A stretch of DNA of 64,000 nt from NCBI RefSeq assembly GCF_000708045.1, contig NZ_ANIE01000009.1, positions 248,001 through 312,000 on the forward strand, read 5' to 3'. This DNA comes from Marinobacter nitratireducens (GTDB lineage: Bacteria; Pseudomonadota; Gammaproteobacteria; Pseudomonadales; Oleiphilaceae). Both the position numbers and the translations under genes were made by a program. A model generated the notes under the pieces. That model saw only the letters and a list, made by a program, of their open reading frames with translations. It was not told where the DNA came from and ran no database searches. The stretch's first letter is position 1, and each line of letters starts with the position of its first letter. Shown here in pieces: positions 9,174-18,418 of the stretch.

Positions 9174-10247
9174 GTGATTCGGATGGCGACAGCCTTTACC
9201 TGGTCCACCGTTGTTTGGGGCGCCCTGGCCTGGCTCTCATCTGCACCGAGCCTGGCGCAGACGGACAGTCCGACCGCACCGGTGGAGCGCAGCTTTCTTC
9301 AGGAAACCGTGCACCTGGACGGGGTTATTGAAGCCGTTCAGCAGAGCACGGTGTCGGCACAGACCAGTGGCACTGTTCAGAAGCTCCCGTTTGATGTGGA
9401 TGACTCGGTGGCGGCAGGTGAGCTGATCGTCCAACTGGAGGACAGCAAGCAGCAGGCTCAGGTGAATCAGGCGAAGGCCAGCGTTGAGGAGTCCAGGGCT
9501 GCACTGGTGGACGCTGAGCAGCAGTTCTCCCGGATCGAATCGGTGTTCGAGCGCAACCTGGTATCGCGCCAGGCCTACGATCAGGCAAGGAATGCGTTGT
9601 CCGCAGCAAAAGCCCGGATGGCGAGAGCCGAGGCGGCGTTGGCGGAGGCCCGGGAACAGCTGAGCTACACCCGTATTGTTGCGCCTTACGGCGGCATCCT
9701 CACCGAGCGTCACGTGGAAGTTGGCGAGGCGGTCAATCCGGGGCAGCCGCTGTTGAGCGGGTTGTCGCTGGAGCAGTTGCGGGTGGTGGTGGATTTGCCC
9801 CAGAAATACGCCGATCTCGCTCGCAAGGAGAGGCAGGCCACGGTCTCCCTGACCGATGGCCGGGTACTGGAAACCGGTGCCATCACCTTTTACCCCTACG
9901 CCGATCCGGACACCCACACGTTCCGACTCAGAATGGAGCTCAATGAACCTGGTGGGTCGTTGTTCCCCGGTATGTTGGTGAAAGTCGGCATACCTGTGTC
10001 TGGTCGGGAGTCGCTCTGGGTGCCAGAGACCAGTCTGATCCATCGCAGTGAACTTCGGGCCGTGTTTGTCATCGATGACCAGGGCCGGCCAAGGCTGCGT
10101 CAGGTGCGCGTGGGCGTTTCCGATAATGGTCGGGTGGAGATACTCGCGGGCGTGAGTGAAGGAGAGCAAGTGGTGGTTGATCCTTCACAGCTGGTAGGCA
10201 GTGATCGGCTTGACCTGCCGGCGCAACAGCAGGGAGCCAAACAATGA
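9174..10247 (+). CDS. RND efflux periplasmic adaptor subunit (system 1)
   Basis: Membrane-fusion protein of an RND tripartite pump, about 357 residues. It has a signal peptide (ending SAPSLAQ), a split biotinyl-lipoyl domain (GTVQKLPFDVDDSV and TRIVAPYGGILTERHVEVGEAV), an alpha-helical hairpin between them and beta-barrel regions after. I start it at the GTG at 9174, preceded by GGGAGG at 9162-9167; the frame is open to a TTG at 9132 with no ribosome site. It overlaps the pump gene by 4 bases (ATGA). The adaptor bridges the inner-membrane pump to an outer-membrane TolC-type channel, which is not encoded in this window. Substrate unknown. Confidence 0.92.
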   Translation: MIRMATAFTWSTVVWGALAWLSSAPSLAQTDSPTAPVERSFLQETVHLDGVIEAVQQSTVSAQTSGTVQKLPFDVDDSVAAGELIVQLEDSKQQAQVNQAKASVEESRAALVDAEQQFSRIESVFERNLVSRQAYDQARNALSAAKARMARAEAALAEAREQLSYTRIVAPYGGILTERHVEVGEAVNPGQPLLSGLSLEQLRVVVDLPQKYADLARKERQATVSLTDGRVLETGAITFYPYADPDTHTFRLRMELNEPGGSLFPGMLVKVGIPVSGRESLWVPETSLIHRSELRAVFVIDDQGRPRLRQVRVGVSDNGRVEILAGVSEGEQVVVDPSQLVGSDRLDLPAQQQGAKQ

Positions 10248-13200
10248 GTGACGACCTCCCGCGAGTCGGCCCCTCCGGGGCAATAGCCCGCGTCTTTCAG
10301 GACAACCGCCTGACGCCCCTGTTGGCGATGCTGGCGATCCTGCTTGGTGTTCTCGCGGTGGTCGTTACCCCCAAGGAAGAAGAGCCCCAGATTGATGTCA
10401 CCATGGCCGATATCATGGTGGCGTTTCCCGGGGCCAGCACCCGGGAGGTGGAGAGTGTGATCGCCACACCCGCCGAGCAGGTCATGAGCGAAATAAAGGG
10501 CGTGAAGCACGTCTATTCGGTGTCGCGCCAGGGGCAGGCCGTGATTACCGTGCAGTTCGAGGTCGGGGTGCCACGCCAGGAGGCGCTGGTCAGACTCTAT
10601 AACCAGGTGTATTCAAACCAGGACTGGCTGCCGCCGGAACTGGGGGCTATGCAGCCGATCGTCAAACCCAAGGGCATCGATGATGTTCCGGTCATGACGC
10701 TGACCCTGTTTGATCCATCCAATCGGCATTCCGGAGAGGCGCTTACCCGGTTGGCCCATATGCTGGAGGTGGCGCTGAAACGGGTGCCCGGAACCCGGGA
10801 TGTCTACACCGTAGGCGGCATTCCGGACCGGGTCGATATCCGTTTCGATCCGGCATTGCTGGCGGGCTTTCAGTTGACCATCGGTGACATCGTCGCGGCG
10901 CTGCAATCGGCCAACAGCAGCACGCAGGAAACCCGGGTGACTCGCAACAATCTGTCGATTCCGGTTCAGGCCGGCACCTTACTGGAGAATCTCTACGATG
11001 TCCGACGGCTGGTTGTGGGCATGCACAACGGGGCGGCGGTGCACATGGAGGATGTTGCCGACATCCGCCGTGGCGGCACCGTCGCAGATCAGAGCGTGAT
11101 GACCGGATTTGGCCCCGCGCACACGGATCCCTCCGGGGTGGCTGCCGGTCGGGTGTATCCCGCCGTCACCCTGGCCATTGCCAAGAAGCCCGGCGAGAAC
11201 GCCATCGATATCACCACCGCCATCCAGCAGCGTTTACAGCTGTTGCGCAATCGGGCTTTGCCCGACGATGTGCAGGTGCTGGTGACCCGCAACTACGGCG
11301 ACACCGCTTCTCAGAAAGCACAAAAACTGATCAGCGATCTCATCTCCGCAACCGTCTGTGTGGTCTTGCTGGTGTTGGCGGCGATGGGCTGGCGGCAGGC
11401 GCTGATTGTCGGCATTGCCGTCCTGATCACCCTGCTGCTGACGCTGGTCTTCTCCTGGGCCTGGGGTTTCACCCTGAACCGGGTATCGCTGTTCGCGCTG
11501 ATCTTCTCCATCGGCATACTGGTGGATGACGGCATCGTGATCACCGAGAACATCAACCGGCGTATCCAGAACTCCCGACGGCCCGTGAAAGAGGTGATCC
11601 CGGCCGCGGTCGAGGAGGTCGGAACCCCCACCATCATGGCGAGCCTTACCATCATGTCGGCCTTGATACCCATGGCCTTTGTGTCCGGTTTGATGGGGCC
11701 TTACATGAGCCCGATCCCCATTAATGCCTCGGCGGGTATGGTGCTGTCACAGATTGTTGCGTTTGTGGTGGCGCCCTGGCTGGCCCTGCGTCTGCTCAGG
11801 CACCGGAAGGGGGAGGCCGTGGGTGAAGGATCCAATTCCGCGGACGGCGTGAGCCAACGCTCCCTCAGGATATTCCGCACAGTGCTGTCACCCTTCCTGG
11901 GGGACCACGGCTGGCGTCGTCGCCTGCTTGCCCTCGGCGTGGTGGGGCTGACACTCGCGGCGGTCTCGTTACCCGTGTTCCAGGCCGTGATCCTGAAGAT
12001 GCTGCCTTTCGATAACAAGTCAGAGCTTCAGGTGGTGGTGGACCTGCCGGAGCAGGCCCCGATGGAACAGACCCAGCGGGTGCTGACGGAGATGGGGCAC
12101 TACCTGGAAACCGTCGATGAAGTGGCCAACTGGCAGAGCTATGCCGGCACGGCATCCCCCATCAACTTTAACGGGTTGGTACGCCAGTATTATCTCAGGG
12201 GGGATCCTTATCACGGGGATATTCAGGTCAATCTGAGCGGTGCCGAGGACCGTGATCGTCAGTCTCACGAGATAGCCCAGTCTCTGAGGGCGCCTCTCAA
12301 GGAGATTGCGGACCGTTACGGTGCCAGGCTGAAAATTGTCGAAGTGCCTCCGGGGCCGCCGGTGCTCTCACCGCTGGTTGCGGAAATTTATGCCGTGAAT
12401 GATCAGCGCCGGGCGGGCCTTGCTCAGGAGATTGCAGGCGAAATGGAGAGCGTGGATGGGCTTGTGGATATCGACACCACGCTGGAAGCACCGACCCGGG
12501 AATGGGAAGTCGTGGTAGACCGGGATCGGGCCGCCAGGCTCGGCGTCGCACAGGCCCAGGTGGTGGCGGCGTTGCAGACGGCGCTTGGCGGTAGCAGTGT
12601 CAGCTTTCTCCATGACGAGCATGCCAAATATCCAGTACCGATCCGCGTCATTCTGGCGGAGGGGGAAAAAGCCCAGATTCCGGTGTTGATGTCCGTCAGC
12701 GTGCGCAGCCGCGATGGCCAACTGGTGCCGCTGGCCAGTATCGCAGAGGTTCAAGAAGCCGACTGGCAAGGTGCGATCTACCACAAGGATCTACTGCCAG
12801 TAACCTACGTCACGGCGGATATGGCCGGGGAGATCGACTCGCCACTGTATGGCATGTTCCGGTTGGTGGACCGCCTGGAGCAGCAGGACGCGGCACCAGA
12901 CCAATACTTCATCAGCCAGCCGGTACTGCCCGAGAAAGGTACCCTGAAGTGGGATGGTGAGTGGCAGATCACCTACGAAACCTTCCGGGATATGGGGGCC
13001 GCCTACAGCGTCGGGGTCTTCATGATCTTTGTGCTGCTGGTGGCCCAGTTCCGGTCCTACATTCTGCCGCTGGTGATCATGGCGCCGATTCCGTTGACCC
13101 TGATTGGAATTCTGCCGGGCCATGCGCTGCTGGGCCGGGAATTCACGGCCACCAGCATGATCGGCATGATCGCGCTGGCGGGGATTATCGTACGTAACTC

Positions 13201-13465
13201 GATATTGCTGGTGGTCTTTATCCGGCAGTTGCTGGATGAGGGTGTAGAGTTGGACGAAGCCGTGGTGCTCGCCGGTGCCGTTCGGATCAAACCCATTGCG
13301 CTGACGGCCATCTCGGCGATGGTGGGCGCTTACTTTATTCTTAACGATCCGATATTCAACGGGCTGGCGATTTCGCTGATATTCGGTCTCGCCATGTCCA
13401 CGTTACTGACGATCATTGTGGTGCCGCTGTTGTACTACACTCTGGCCCGTTGCAAATGGGTATGA
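10244..13465 (+). CDS. RND efflux transporter permease (system 1)
   Basis: 1073 residues, usual for AcrB-family pumps, with the two-fold repeat of TM1 plus large periplasmic loop plus five or six TMs. The proton-relay Asp pair is present in TM4 (ILVDDGIV, D428-D429), and the second half has the matching GMIALAGIIVRNSILLV signature. I see no methionine-rich heavy-metal motif of the CusA kind, so it looks like a hydrophobe/amphiphile-type pump despite the adjacent copper receptor. Periplasmic start AFPGASTREVESVIATPAE is typical. Translationally coupled to its adaptor. It ends 14 bases before the convergent K+ channel gene. Confidence 0.93.
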   Translation: MSDDLPRVGPSGAIARVFQDNRLTPLLAMLAILLGVLAVVVTPKEEEPQIDVTMADIMVAFPGASTREVESVIATPAEQVMSEIKGVKHVYSVSRQGQAVITVQFEVGVPRQEALVRLYNQVYSNQDWLPPELGAMQPIVKPKGIDDVPVMTLTLFDPSNRHSGEALTRLAHMLEVALKRVPGTRDVYTVGGIPDRVDIRFDPALLAGFQLTIGDIVAALQSANSSTQETRVTRNNLSIPVQAGTLLENLYDVRRLVVGMHNGAAVHMEDVADIRRGGTVADQSVMTGFGPAHTDPSGVAAGRVYPAVTLAIAKKPGENAIDITTAIQQRLQLLRNRALPDDVQVLVTRNYGDTASQKAQKLISDLISATVCVVLLVLAAMGWRQALIVGIAVLITLLLTLVFSWAWGFTLNRVSLFALIFSIGILVDDGIVITENINRRIQNSRRPVKEVIPAAVEEVGTPTIMASLTIMSALIPMAFVSGLMGPYMSPIPINASAGMVLSQIVAFVVAPWLALRLLRHRKGEAVGEGSNSADGVSQRSLRIFRTVLSPFLGDHGWRRRLLALGVVGLTLAAVSLPVFQAVILKMLPFDNKSELQVVVDLPEQAPMEQTQRVLTEMGHYLETVDEVANWQSYAGTASPINFNGLVRQYYLRGDPYHGDIQVNLSGAEDRDRQSHEIAQSLRAPLKEIADRYGARLKIVEVPPGPPVLSPLVAEIYAVNDQRRAGLAQEIAGEMESVDGLVDIDTTLEAPTREWEVVVDRDRAARLGVAQAQVVAALQTALGGSSVSFLHDEHAKYPVPIRVILAEGEKAQIPVLMSVSVRSRDGQLVPLASIAEVQEADWQGAIYHKDLLPVTYVTADMAGEIDSPLYGMFRLVDRLEQQDAAPDQYFISQPVLPEKGTLKWDGEWQITYETFRDMGAAYSVGVFMIFVLLVAQFRSYILPLVIMAPIPLTLIGILPGHALLGREFTATSMIGMIALAGIIVRNSILLVVFIRQLLDEGVELDEAVVLAGAVRIKPIALTAISAMVGAYFILNDPIFNGLAISLIFGLAMSTLLTIIVVPLLYYTLARCKWV

Positions 13466-13479
13466 AGGCTGAAAGTTTG

Positions 13480-13929
13480 TTAGCGGGTTGGCCAGTAGCG
13501 CTGCATTTCGACGAACAGGAATGAGGCGCTCCAGGTGATCAATACCAGGCCGGTGAGACCTTCAATACCGGTCAGGAAGCGAAGGTCACCCAGAGGCTCG
13601 ATATCTCCGTAACCCACGGTGGTGAAGGTGGCGAAGGAAAAATAGACGCAGTCGAGGAAACTGCCGGTAAAGTTGCCGGCAAGATGGCCCCATTCGTCAG
13701 CGTGGTGCATGACGAAATAGGCAAAGGCAAAGATCCAGACCTGAACCGCGTGGGCAGTGAGGATGCCGAAGACCGCGATACTCATGCGGAAATGTCGGCT
13801 CTGGCGCATACGAGACAGAACACCGCTCAGGCGGCTGAGCGCCTCGTGATGAATAAACACCACGATTGCCACGATCAGGATGTTGATGATTGTGATGGTG
13901 ATCAGACTGATATGCGCGTCCAGAAACAA
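13480..13929 (-). CDS. Two-TM potassium channel family protein
   Basis: 149 residues with three or four hydrophobic segments and a single pore loop carrying the selectivity filter TTVGYGD (FATFTTVGYGDIEPLG) near residue 110. After the second pore helix the protein stops, so there is no cytoplasmic RCK ligand-binding domain and no voltage sensor. Such short proteins form tetrameric K+ channels of the KcsA-like ion-channel family in the inner membrane. It sits alone on the minus strand between two plus-strand RND operons, ending next to the first pump and starting 110 bases upstream of the second adaptor; a functional link with efflux is not evident. Confidence 0.88.
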   Translation of the reverse strand: MFLDAHISLITITIINILIVAIVVFIHHEALSRLSGVLSRMRQSRHFRMSIAVFGILTAHAVQVWIFAFAYFVMHHADEWGHLAGNFTGSFLDCVYFSFATFTTVGYGDIEPLGDLRFLTGIEGLTGLVLITWSASFLFVEMQRYWPTR

Positions 13930-14039
13930 CTGTGGGGTTCTCCGTTTGGCGGGTATTCCTCCGGCGTCCTGTAGTGATTGTATAGCAATTTCGCACGTCG
14001 CGTGTGGCGTGCCCCAATGATCCTGATTGGCTGATAAGA

Positions 14040-15272
14040 ATGTCCAAGAAACTGTTTCCTGTAGTCATCCTCGCGATCGGCATTGCCGGTTTTATCCTGC
14101 TCAAACTGACGCGCCCGGAGCCGGCGCAGGTCACCGCAACAGAGCGAAGCTGGCGGGTGGAGGTGCAAACCGTCGAGCCGGGTACGCACACGCCAATACT
14201 TCCACTTTATGGTGAGGTCGTTGCGCCGGAACAGGTGACGGTCGTCGCGACGCTGGCGGGCCGCATTGGTGAGCGTCCGGTGGCGGAAGGTCAGAGGGTT
14301 GAGGCCGGTGAGTTACTGGTGGCTCTGGATGAAGTCGATGTACAACCGGTGCTGGCGCAGGCGCGTTCCCAGGTGGCGGACCTTGAAGCGCAAATCCGTT
14401 CGGAACAGGTCCGGCACAAGAACGATATCAACGCCCTTGAGAGCGAGAAGGCCATTGAATCCAATGCTCGCCGGCAGCTGGAGCGCACCCGCTCGCTGGT
14501 TGAGCGTAACCTGGCTTCCCGTGAAGATCTGGAATCCGCAACCGATGCTCTGGCCCGGGCCGAACTGACGGTGCAAACACGCCAGAGGTCGGTGGATGAT
14601 CATCCCGCTCGCCTGCAAAGCCTGGAGGCGAGGTTGGCACAGGCTCAGGCCAACCTGGAATCAACCAATCGGGATGCCGAACGGTCCCAAGCGTTTGCGC
14701 CGTTCGATGGCGTTGTGACTGGTGTTCAGGTTGCGCCTGGCGACCAGGTTTCCCGAAATCAGGCGCTGCTGTCGGTCTACCCGGCTGAGGGATTGGAGCT
14801 GCGGGCCAGGGTGCCAGAGTTGTTTCGTGCAGAGTTGCAGGCGGCGCTGGACCGGGGCGAGCAATTACGGGCATGGAGTGAAGGCAGGGACTATCGGTTC
14901 GAGCTGACCCGGTTTGCGGGTACATCCGATCCAACCGGTACCGAAGCCATTCTCGCTCTGAGCGGATCCGCAGCGGGGCTGCGACCTGGTGGCTTGTTGC
15001 CGGTGACTCTGGAGCGACCGGAGCGGGAGCAGACGGTGTCTGTTTCGTTCAGTGCCCTGTACGGCGCCAATGCGGTATACCTGATGGATGACGACAACCG
15101 CATGCAGCGCGTCGAGGTGCATCGAATCGGTGAAGCCAGAGGTGTCAACGGCGAGCGCCGGCTGCTGGTCTCCGGCGAGGCGCTGGTCTCCGGTGCCCGC
15201 CTGATTACGACGCATCTCCCCAATGCAATCACCGGGCTGAAGGTCGACCTGGCCGGGGAGCAACAGCAATGA
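14040..15272 (+). CDS. RND efflux periplasmic adaptor subunit (system 2)
   Basis: About 410 residues. An uncleaved-looking N-terminal helix (FPVVILAIGIAGFILLKL) anchors it in the inner membrane. Lipoyl half-motifs (GRIGERPVAEGQRVEAGELL and FAPFDGVVTGVQVAPGDQV) flank a long coiled-coil hairpin (residues ~100-190). I place the start at ATG 14040 (MSKKLF); the frame is open to a GTG at 14004 that would add 12 residues before the anchor. The gene overlaps the pump gene by 4 bases (ATGA). The sequence is clearly different from the system 1 adaptor, so this is a second pump, not a recent duplicate. Confidence 0.91.
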   Translation: MSKKLFPVVILAIGIAGFILLKLTRPEPAQVTATERSWRVEVQTVEPGTHTPILPLYGEVVAPEQVTVVATLAGRIGERPVAEGQRVEAGELLVALDEVDVQPVLAQARSQVADLEAQIRSEQVRHKNDINALESEKAIESNARRQLERTRSLVERNLASREDLESATDALARAELTVQTRQRSVDDHPARLQSLEARLAQAQANLESTNRDAERSQAFAPFDGVVTGVQVAPGDQVSRNQALLSVYPAEGLELRARVPELFRAELQAALDRGEQLRAWSEGRDYRFELTRFAGTSDPTGTEAILALSGSAAGLRPGGLLPVTLERPEREQTVSVSFSALYGANAVYLMDDDNRMQRVEVHRIGEARGVNGERRLLVSGEALVSGARLITTHLPNAITGLKVDLAGEQQQ

Positions 15273-18200
15273 GGCGCAGAAAAGGCGTCATCGGCTTCTT
15301 CGTTCATCACCGGGTTGCAGCAAATTTGGTTATGTTGGTGATGTTGCTGGGCGGTGCTCTGGCGTTGTCGCGCATGAATATCCAGTTTTTTCCGACCTTT
15401 GCCCTTGATGTGGTCAGTGTCCGGGTGGTCTGGAGCGGCGCGTCGGCGGAGGACGTGGAGCAGGGGATTACCGACCCGCTGGAGCAGAGGCTGCGCAGCA
15501 TCGACGGCTTGAAGAAAATGACGTCGACCTCGGCCCAGAGTGTGTCGTCAATCACGTTGGAATTCCATGAAGGGACCAATCCGATTCAGGCACTGGACGA
15601 CGTGCGGCAGCAGGTGGACGAATTTACCAACCTGCCGGCGGATGCGGAGGAACCCCAGGTTACCCGGATCGAACGTTATGAGCCCGTGGCCCGGGTTCTG
15701 GTATTCGGGAATGTCGACCGCAGCGAGCTTCGGGACCTGGCGTATCGCTACGAAGACGATTTGCTGGACCGTGGCATCGACCGGATCGCCATCCGGGGCT
15801 TGCCGGAACAGCAAATCAGCATTGATGTGCCGGTTGAGCGTCTGGAAACTCTGGGGCTGTCTCTGGAGCAGATTGCCGAGCGGGTTGGTGCTGTATCCCG
15901 GGACTTGCCGGCGGGGATGATGGCGCAACAGGATGCAACCCGGGAACTGCGAGCAGTGGAGCAGCGCCGCAGCCCTCAGGCATTCGAGAGTATTCCGGTG
16001 GTTAGCGGCGAGCGTATCCAGCTGCGGCTCGGGGATATTGCGATCATCCGTCAGGAGGCCAGGGAGAGTCAGGTCGCGTTGAGTCGGGATGGGTATCCGG
16101 CTGTTGAGTTGCAGCTTCAGCGGGCGGAAAACGGCAATTCCCTGGAGGCCGCGAAGGTGTTGGAAGCCTGGCTGGCGGATACCCGCTCCTCACTGCCTCC
16201 TTCCCTGCATCTGGAGGTCTACGACGAAACCTGGCAGTTACTGAACGATCGTATATCCCTGCTGGTGACCAATGGCTTTGGCGGGCTGCTATTGGTCGTC
16301 GCCCTGCTCTACCTGTTCCTGCCGGGGCGGGTGGCGCTCTGGGTCGCCATCGGGATTCCCACCGCGTTTCTTGCGGCCATGGCGGTGCTCTGGGGCATTG
16401 GTGGTTCTATCAACATGATTTCCCTGTTTGCCCTGATCATGGCGCTGGGTGTCATCGTTGATGATGCCATTGTGGTGGGGGAGGACGCAGATGCCCACTC
16501 CCGGATGGGTGAAGAGTCCATCTATGCCTCGGAAGGCGCGGCCAAACGAATGGTGTGGCCGGTGCTTGCCTCATCATTGACGACCGTCGCCGCATTCATG
16601 CCCCTGTTGGTGGTTGGTGGAGTGATCGGGAATATCCTCGGTGATATCCCGACCGTGATGATCTGTGTGCTGGTCGCCTCATTGCTGGAGTGCTTCATTG
16701 TATTGCCGGCCCACCTGCGCCATGCCTTCGTGAGCCGCCGGAAGGAAGCGAACCCGAATCCGGTCACGCGCCTGCGTACCGGCTTCGAGAAACGGTTTGA
16801 CCGCTTTCGGGAGGGCAGCTTCCGCCGATTCTCCATGGCCAGTCTGCAACACCGGGGCCTGACGGTGGCCGGAGCCGTCGCGCTTGCGCTGATCACGGTC
16901 GGTTTGTTGGCCGGAGGACGACTTGGTTTCAATTTCTTCCCGACGCCGGAGCCGTCGGTGTTCTATGCAAATGCCAGTTTTGTGTCAGGCACGGATCGGG
17001 CCACTGTGGATGAGTTCCTCGGCCAGATGCAGTCGGCGCTGAATGCGTCGGAAAGCGCCCTGGGTGGCAATCTCGTTCTGCATGCGGTGACAACCAGGGG
17101 CGCGACCCTCGGGGCCGAGGGGGCATCCAGAACCGGTGACGAGCTCGGGTCAATGATGATCGAGTTGGTGCCGTCGGATCGCCGCTCAGTGCGAAACCCG
17201 GAGTTCATCAACGAATGGCGTAGCCGACTGGTGCTGCCCGCCGGGCTTGATAGCCTGAATATCTCCGAACGGCAGGCCGGGCCACCGGGTCGGGATGTCA
17301 ATGTCCGGCTGGTGGGCAACAACGCCATCACGCTGAAGCGGGCGGCTGATGAACTCAACCGGGCGTTGTCCACCTTGCCCGGCGTGTTGGATGTGGAAGA
17401 CGATATGCCCTGGGGGCGAGAGCAGTTGATCTACCAGGTCAGCGCCTATGGTGAGGCTCTGGGCCTGACCACGGCCGACCTGGGGCGTCAGTTGCGGGCA
17501 GCGTTCGATGGCCGTATCGCCCAGATCTACCAGGATGGACGCGATGAAATTGAGGTGAGGGTACAGCTGCCCCGGGATCAGCGGGAACGGTTGGCTACGC
17601 TCTCACGGATGACCGTACGGGTGCCCGATGGTCGATTCGTTCCCCTGACCCAGGTGATGAACCTGGACCACCGCCAGGGCTTTCAGGCGCTCAGGCATGC
17701 AGACGGCAAGTTGGCGGTGGAGGTGACATCGGGGCTGAACACCAGTGTCAGTACCACCGACCAGATTCTCAGCAGTCTTCAGGCCGAAGCACTTCCGGAC
17801 ATCGCTAACCGGTATAACGTACGCTTCAGTTTTGAGGGGCGGGCGGCAGACCAGCGTGAAACCATGGATGACATGAAAACCGGCCTGCTGATTGGCCTGG
17901 GGCTGATGTACGTGGTGCTGGCGTGGGTGTTCGCGTCGTGGAGTCTGCCATTGATTGTCATGGCGATCATTCCGTTTGCCCTGGTGGGTGCCTTGCTGGG
18001 GCATTGGCTGATGGGCCTTCAGCTGACGATCCTGTCTCTGTTTGGTCTCTTCGGGTTGTCCGGTATTGTGGTCAATAACGCGATTATCCTGGTGGCGTTC
18101 TACAACCAGCAGCGCCAAAAGGGGCTGGGCATCACGGATGCACTGAACGAAGCTGCGGTGCAGCGGGTGCGGGCGGTGATGCTGACCTCCCTGACGACGA

Positions 18201-18409
18201 TTGGCGGTTTGTTGCCCCTGTTGTTCGAGACCTCGTTGCAGGCGCAGTTCCTGATTCCCATGGCAACGTCGATTGCGTTTGGCCTTGGGCTGTCGACCCT
18301 GCTGGTGTTGCTTGTGATTCCGGCGTTGTTGTCCTGGCTGGAGCAGTTCCGGGAATGGCGAGCCCAGCGGCAGGGCACAGAGGCTCGGCCGCTGGGTGCA
18401 GAGGAATAG
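15269..18409 (+). CDS. RND efflux transporter permease (system 2)
   Basis: 1046 residues with AcrB-type architecture: N-terminal TM (NLVMLVMLLGGALALSRM), first periplasmic loop starting DVVSVRVVWSGASAEDVEQG, TM4 with the Asp pair (ALGVIVDDAIVVGE, D398-D399), and the second half ending in GLFGLSGIVVNNAIILV. The segment after TM4 reads EDADAHSRMGE where many pumps have ENIxRH, marking a distinct subgroup. Proton-driven export of unknown hydrophobic substrates is expected from the family. No outer-membrane channel follows; the gene ends 9 bases before the convergent amtB. Confidence 0.92.
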   Translation: MRRRKGVIGFFVHHRVAANLVMLVMLLGGALALSRMNIQFFPTFALDVVSVRVVWSGASAEDVEQGITDPLEQRLRSIDGLKKMTSTSAQSVSSITLEFHEGTNPIQALDDVRQQVDEFTNLPADAEEPQVTRIERYEPVARVLVFGNVDRSELRDLAYRYEDDLLDRGIDRIAIRGLPEQQISIDVPVERLETLGLSLEQIAERVGAVSRDLPAGMMAQQDATRELRAVEQRRSPQAFESIPVVSGERIQLRLGDIAIIRQEARESQVALSRDGYPAVELQLQRAENGNSLEAAKVLEAWLADTRSSLPPSLHLEVYDETWQLLNDRISLLVTNGFGGLLLVVALLYLFLPGRVALWVAIGIPTAFLAAMAVLWGIGGSINMISLFALIMALGVIVDDAIVVGEDADAHSRMGEESIYASEGAAKRMVWPVLASSLTTVAAFMPLLVVGGVIGNILGDIPTVMICVLVASLLECFIVLPAHLRHAFVSRRKEANPNPVTRLRTGFEKRFDRFREGSFRRFSMASLQHRGLTVAGAVALALITVGLLAGGRLGFNFFPTPEPSVFYANASFVSGTDRATVDEFLGQMQSALNASESALGGNLVLHAVTTRGATLGAEGASRTGDELGSMMIELVPSDRRSVRNPEFINEWRSRLVLPAGLDSLNISERQAGPPGRDVNVRLVGNNAITLKRAADELNRALSTLPGVLDVEDDMPWGREQLIYQVSAYGEALGLTTADLGRQLRAAFDGRIAQIYQDGRDEIEVRVQLPRDQRERLATLSRMTVRVPDGRFVPLTQVMNLDHRQGFQALRHADGKLAVEVTSGLNTSVSTTDQILSSLQAEALPDIANRYNVRFSFEGRAADQRETMDDMKTGLLIGLGLMYVVLAWVFASWSLPLIVMAIIPFALVGALLGHWLMGLQLTILSLFGLFGLSGIVVNNAIILVAFYNQQRQKGLGITDALNEAAVQRVRAVMLTSLTTIGGLLPLLFETSLQAQFLIPMATSIAFGLGLSTLLVLLVIPALLSWLEQFREWRAQRQGTEARPLGAEE

Positions 18410-18418
18410 CGGGGAAGG

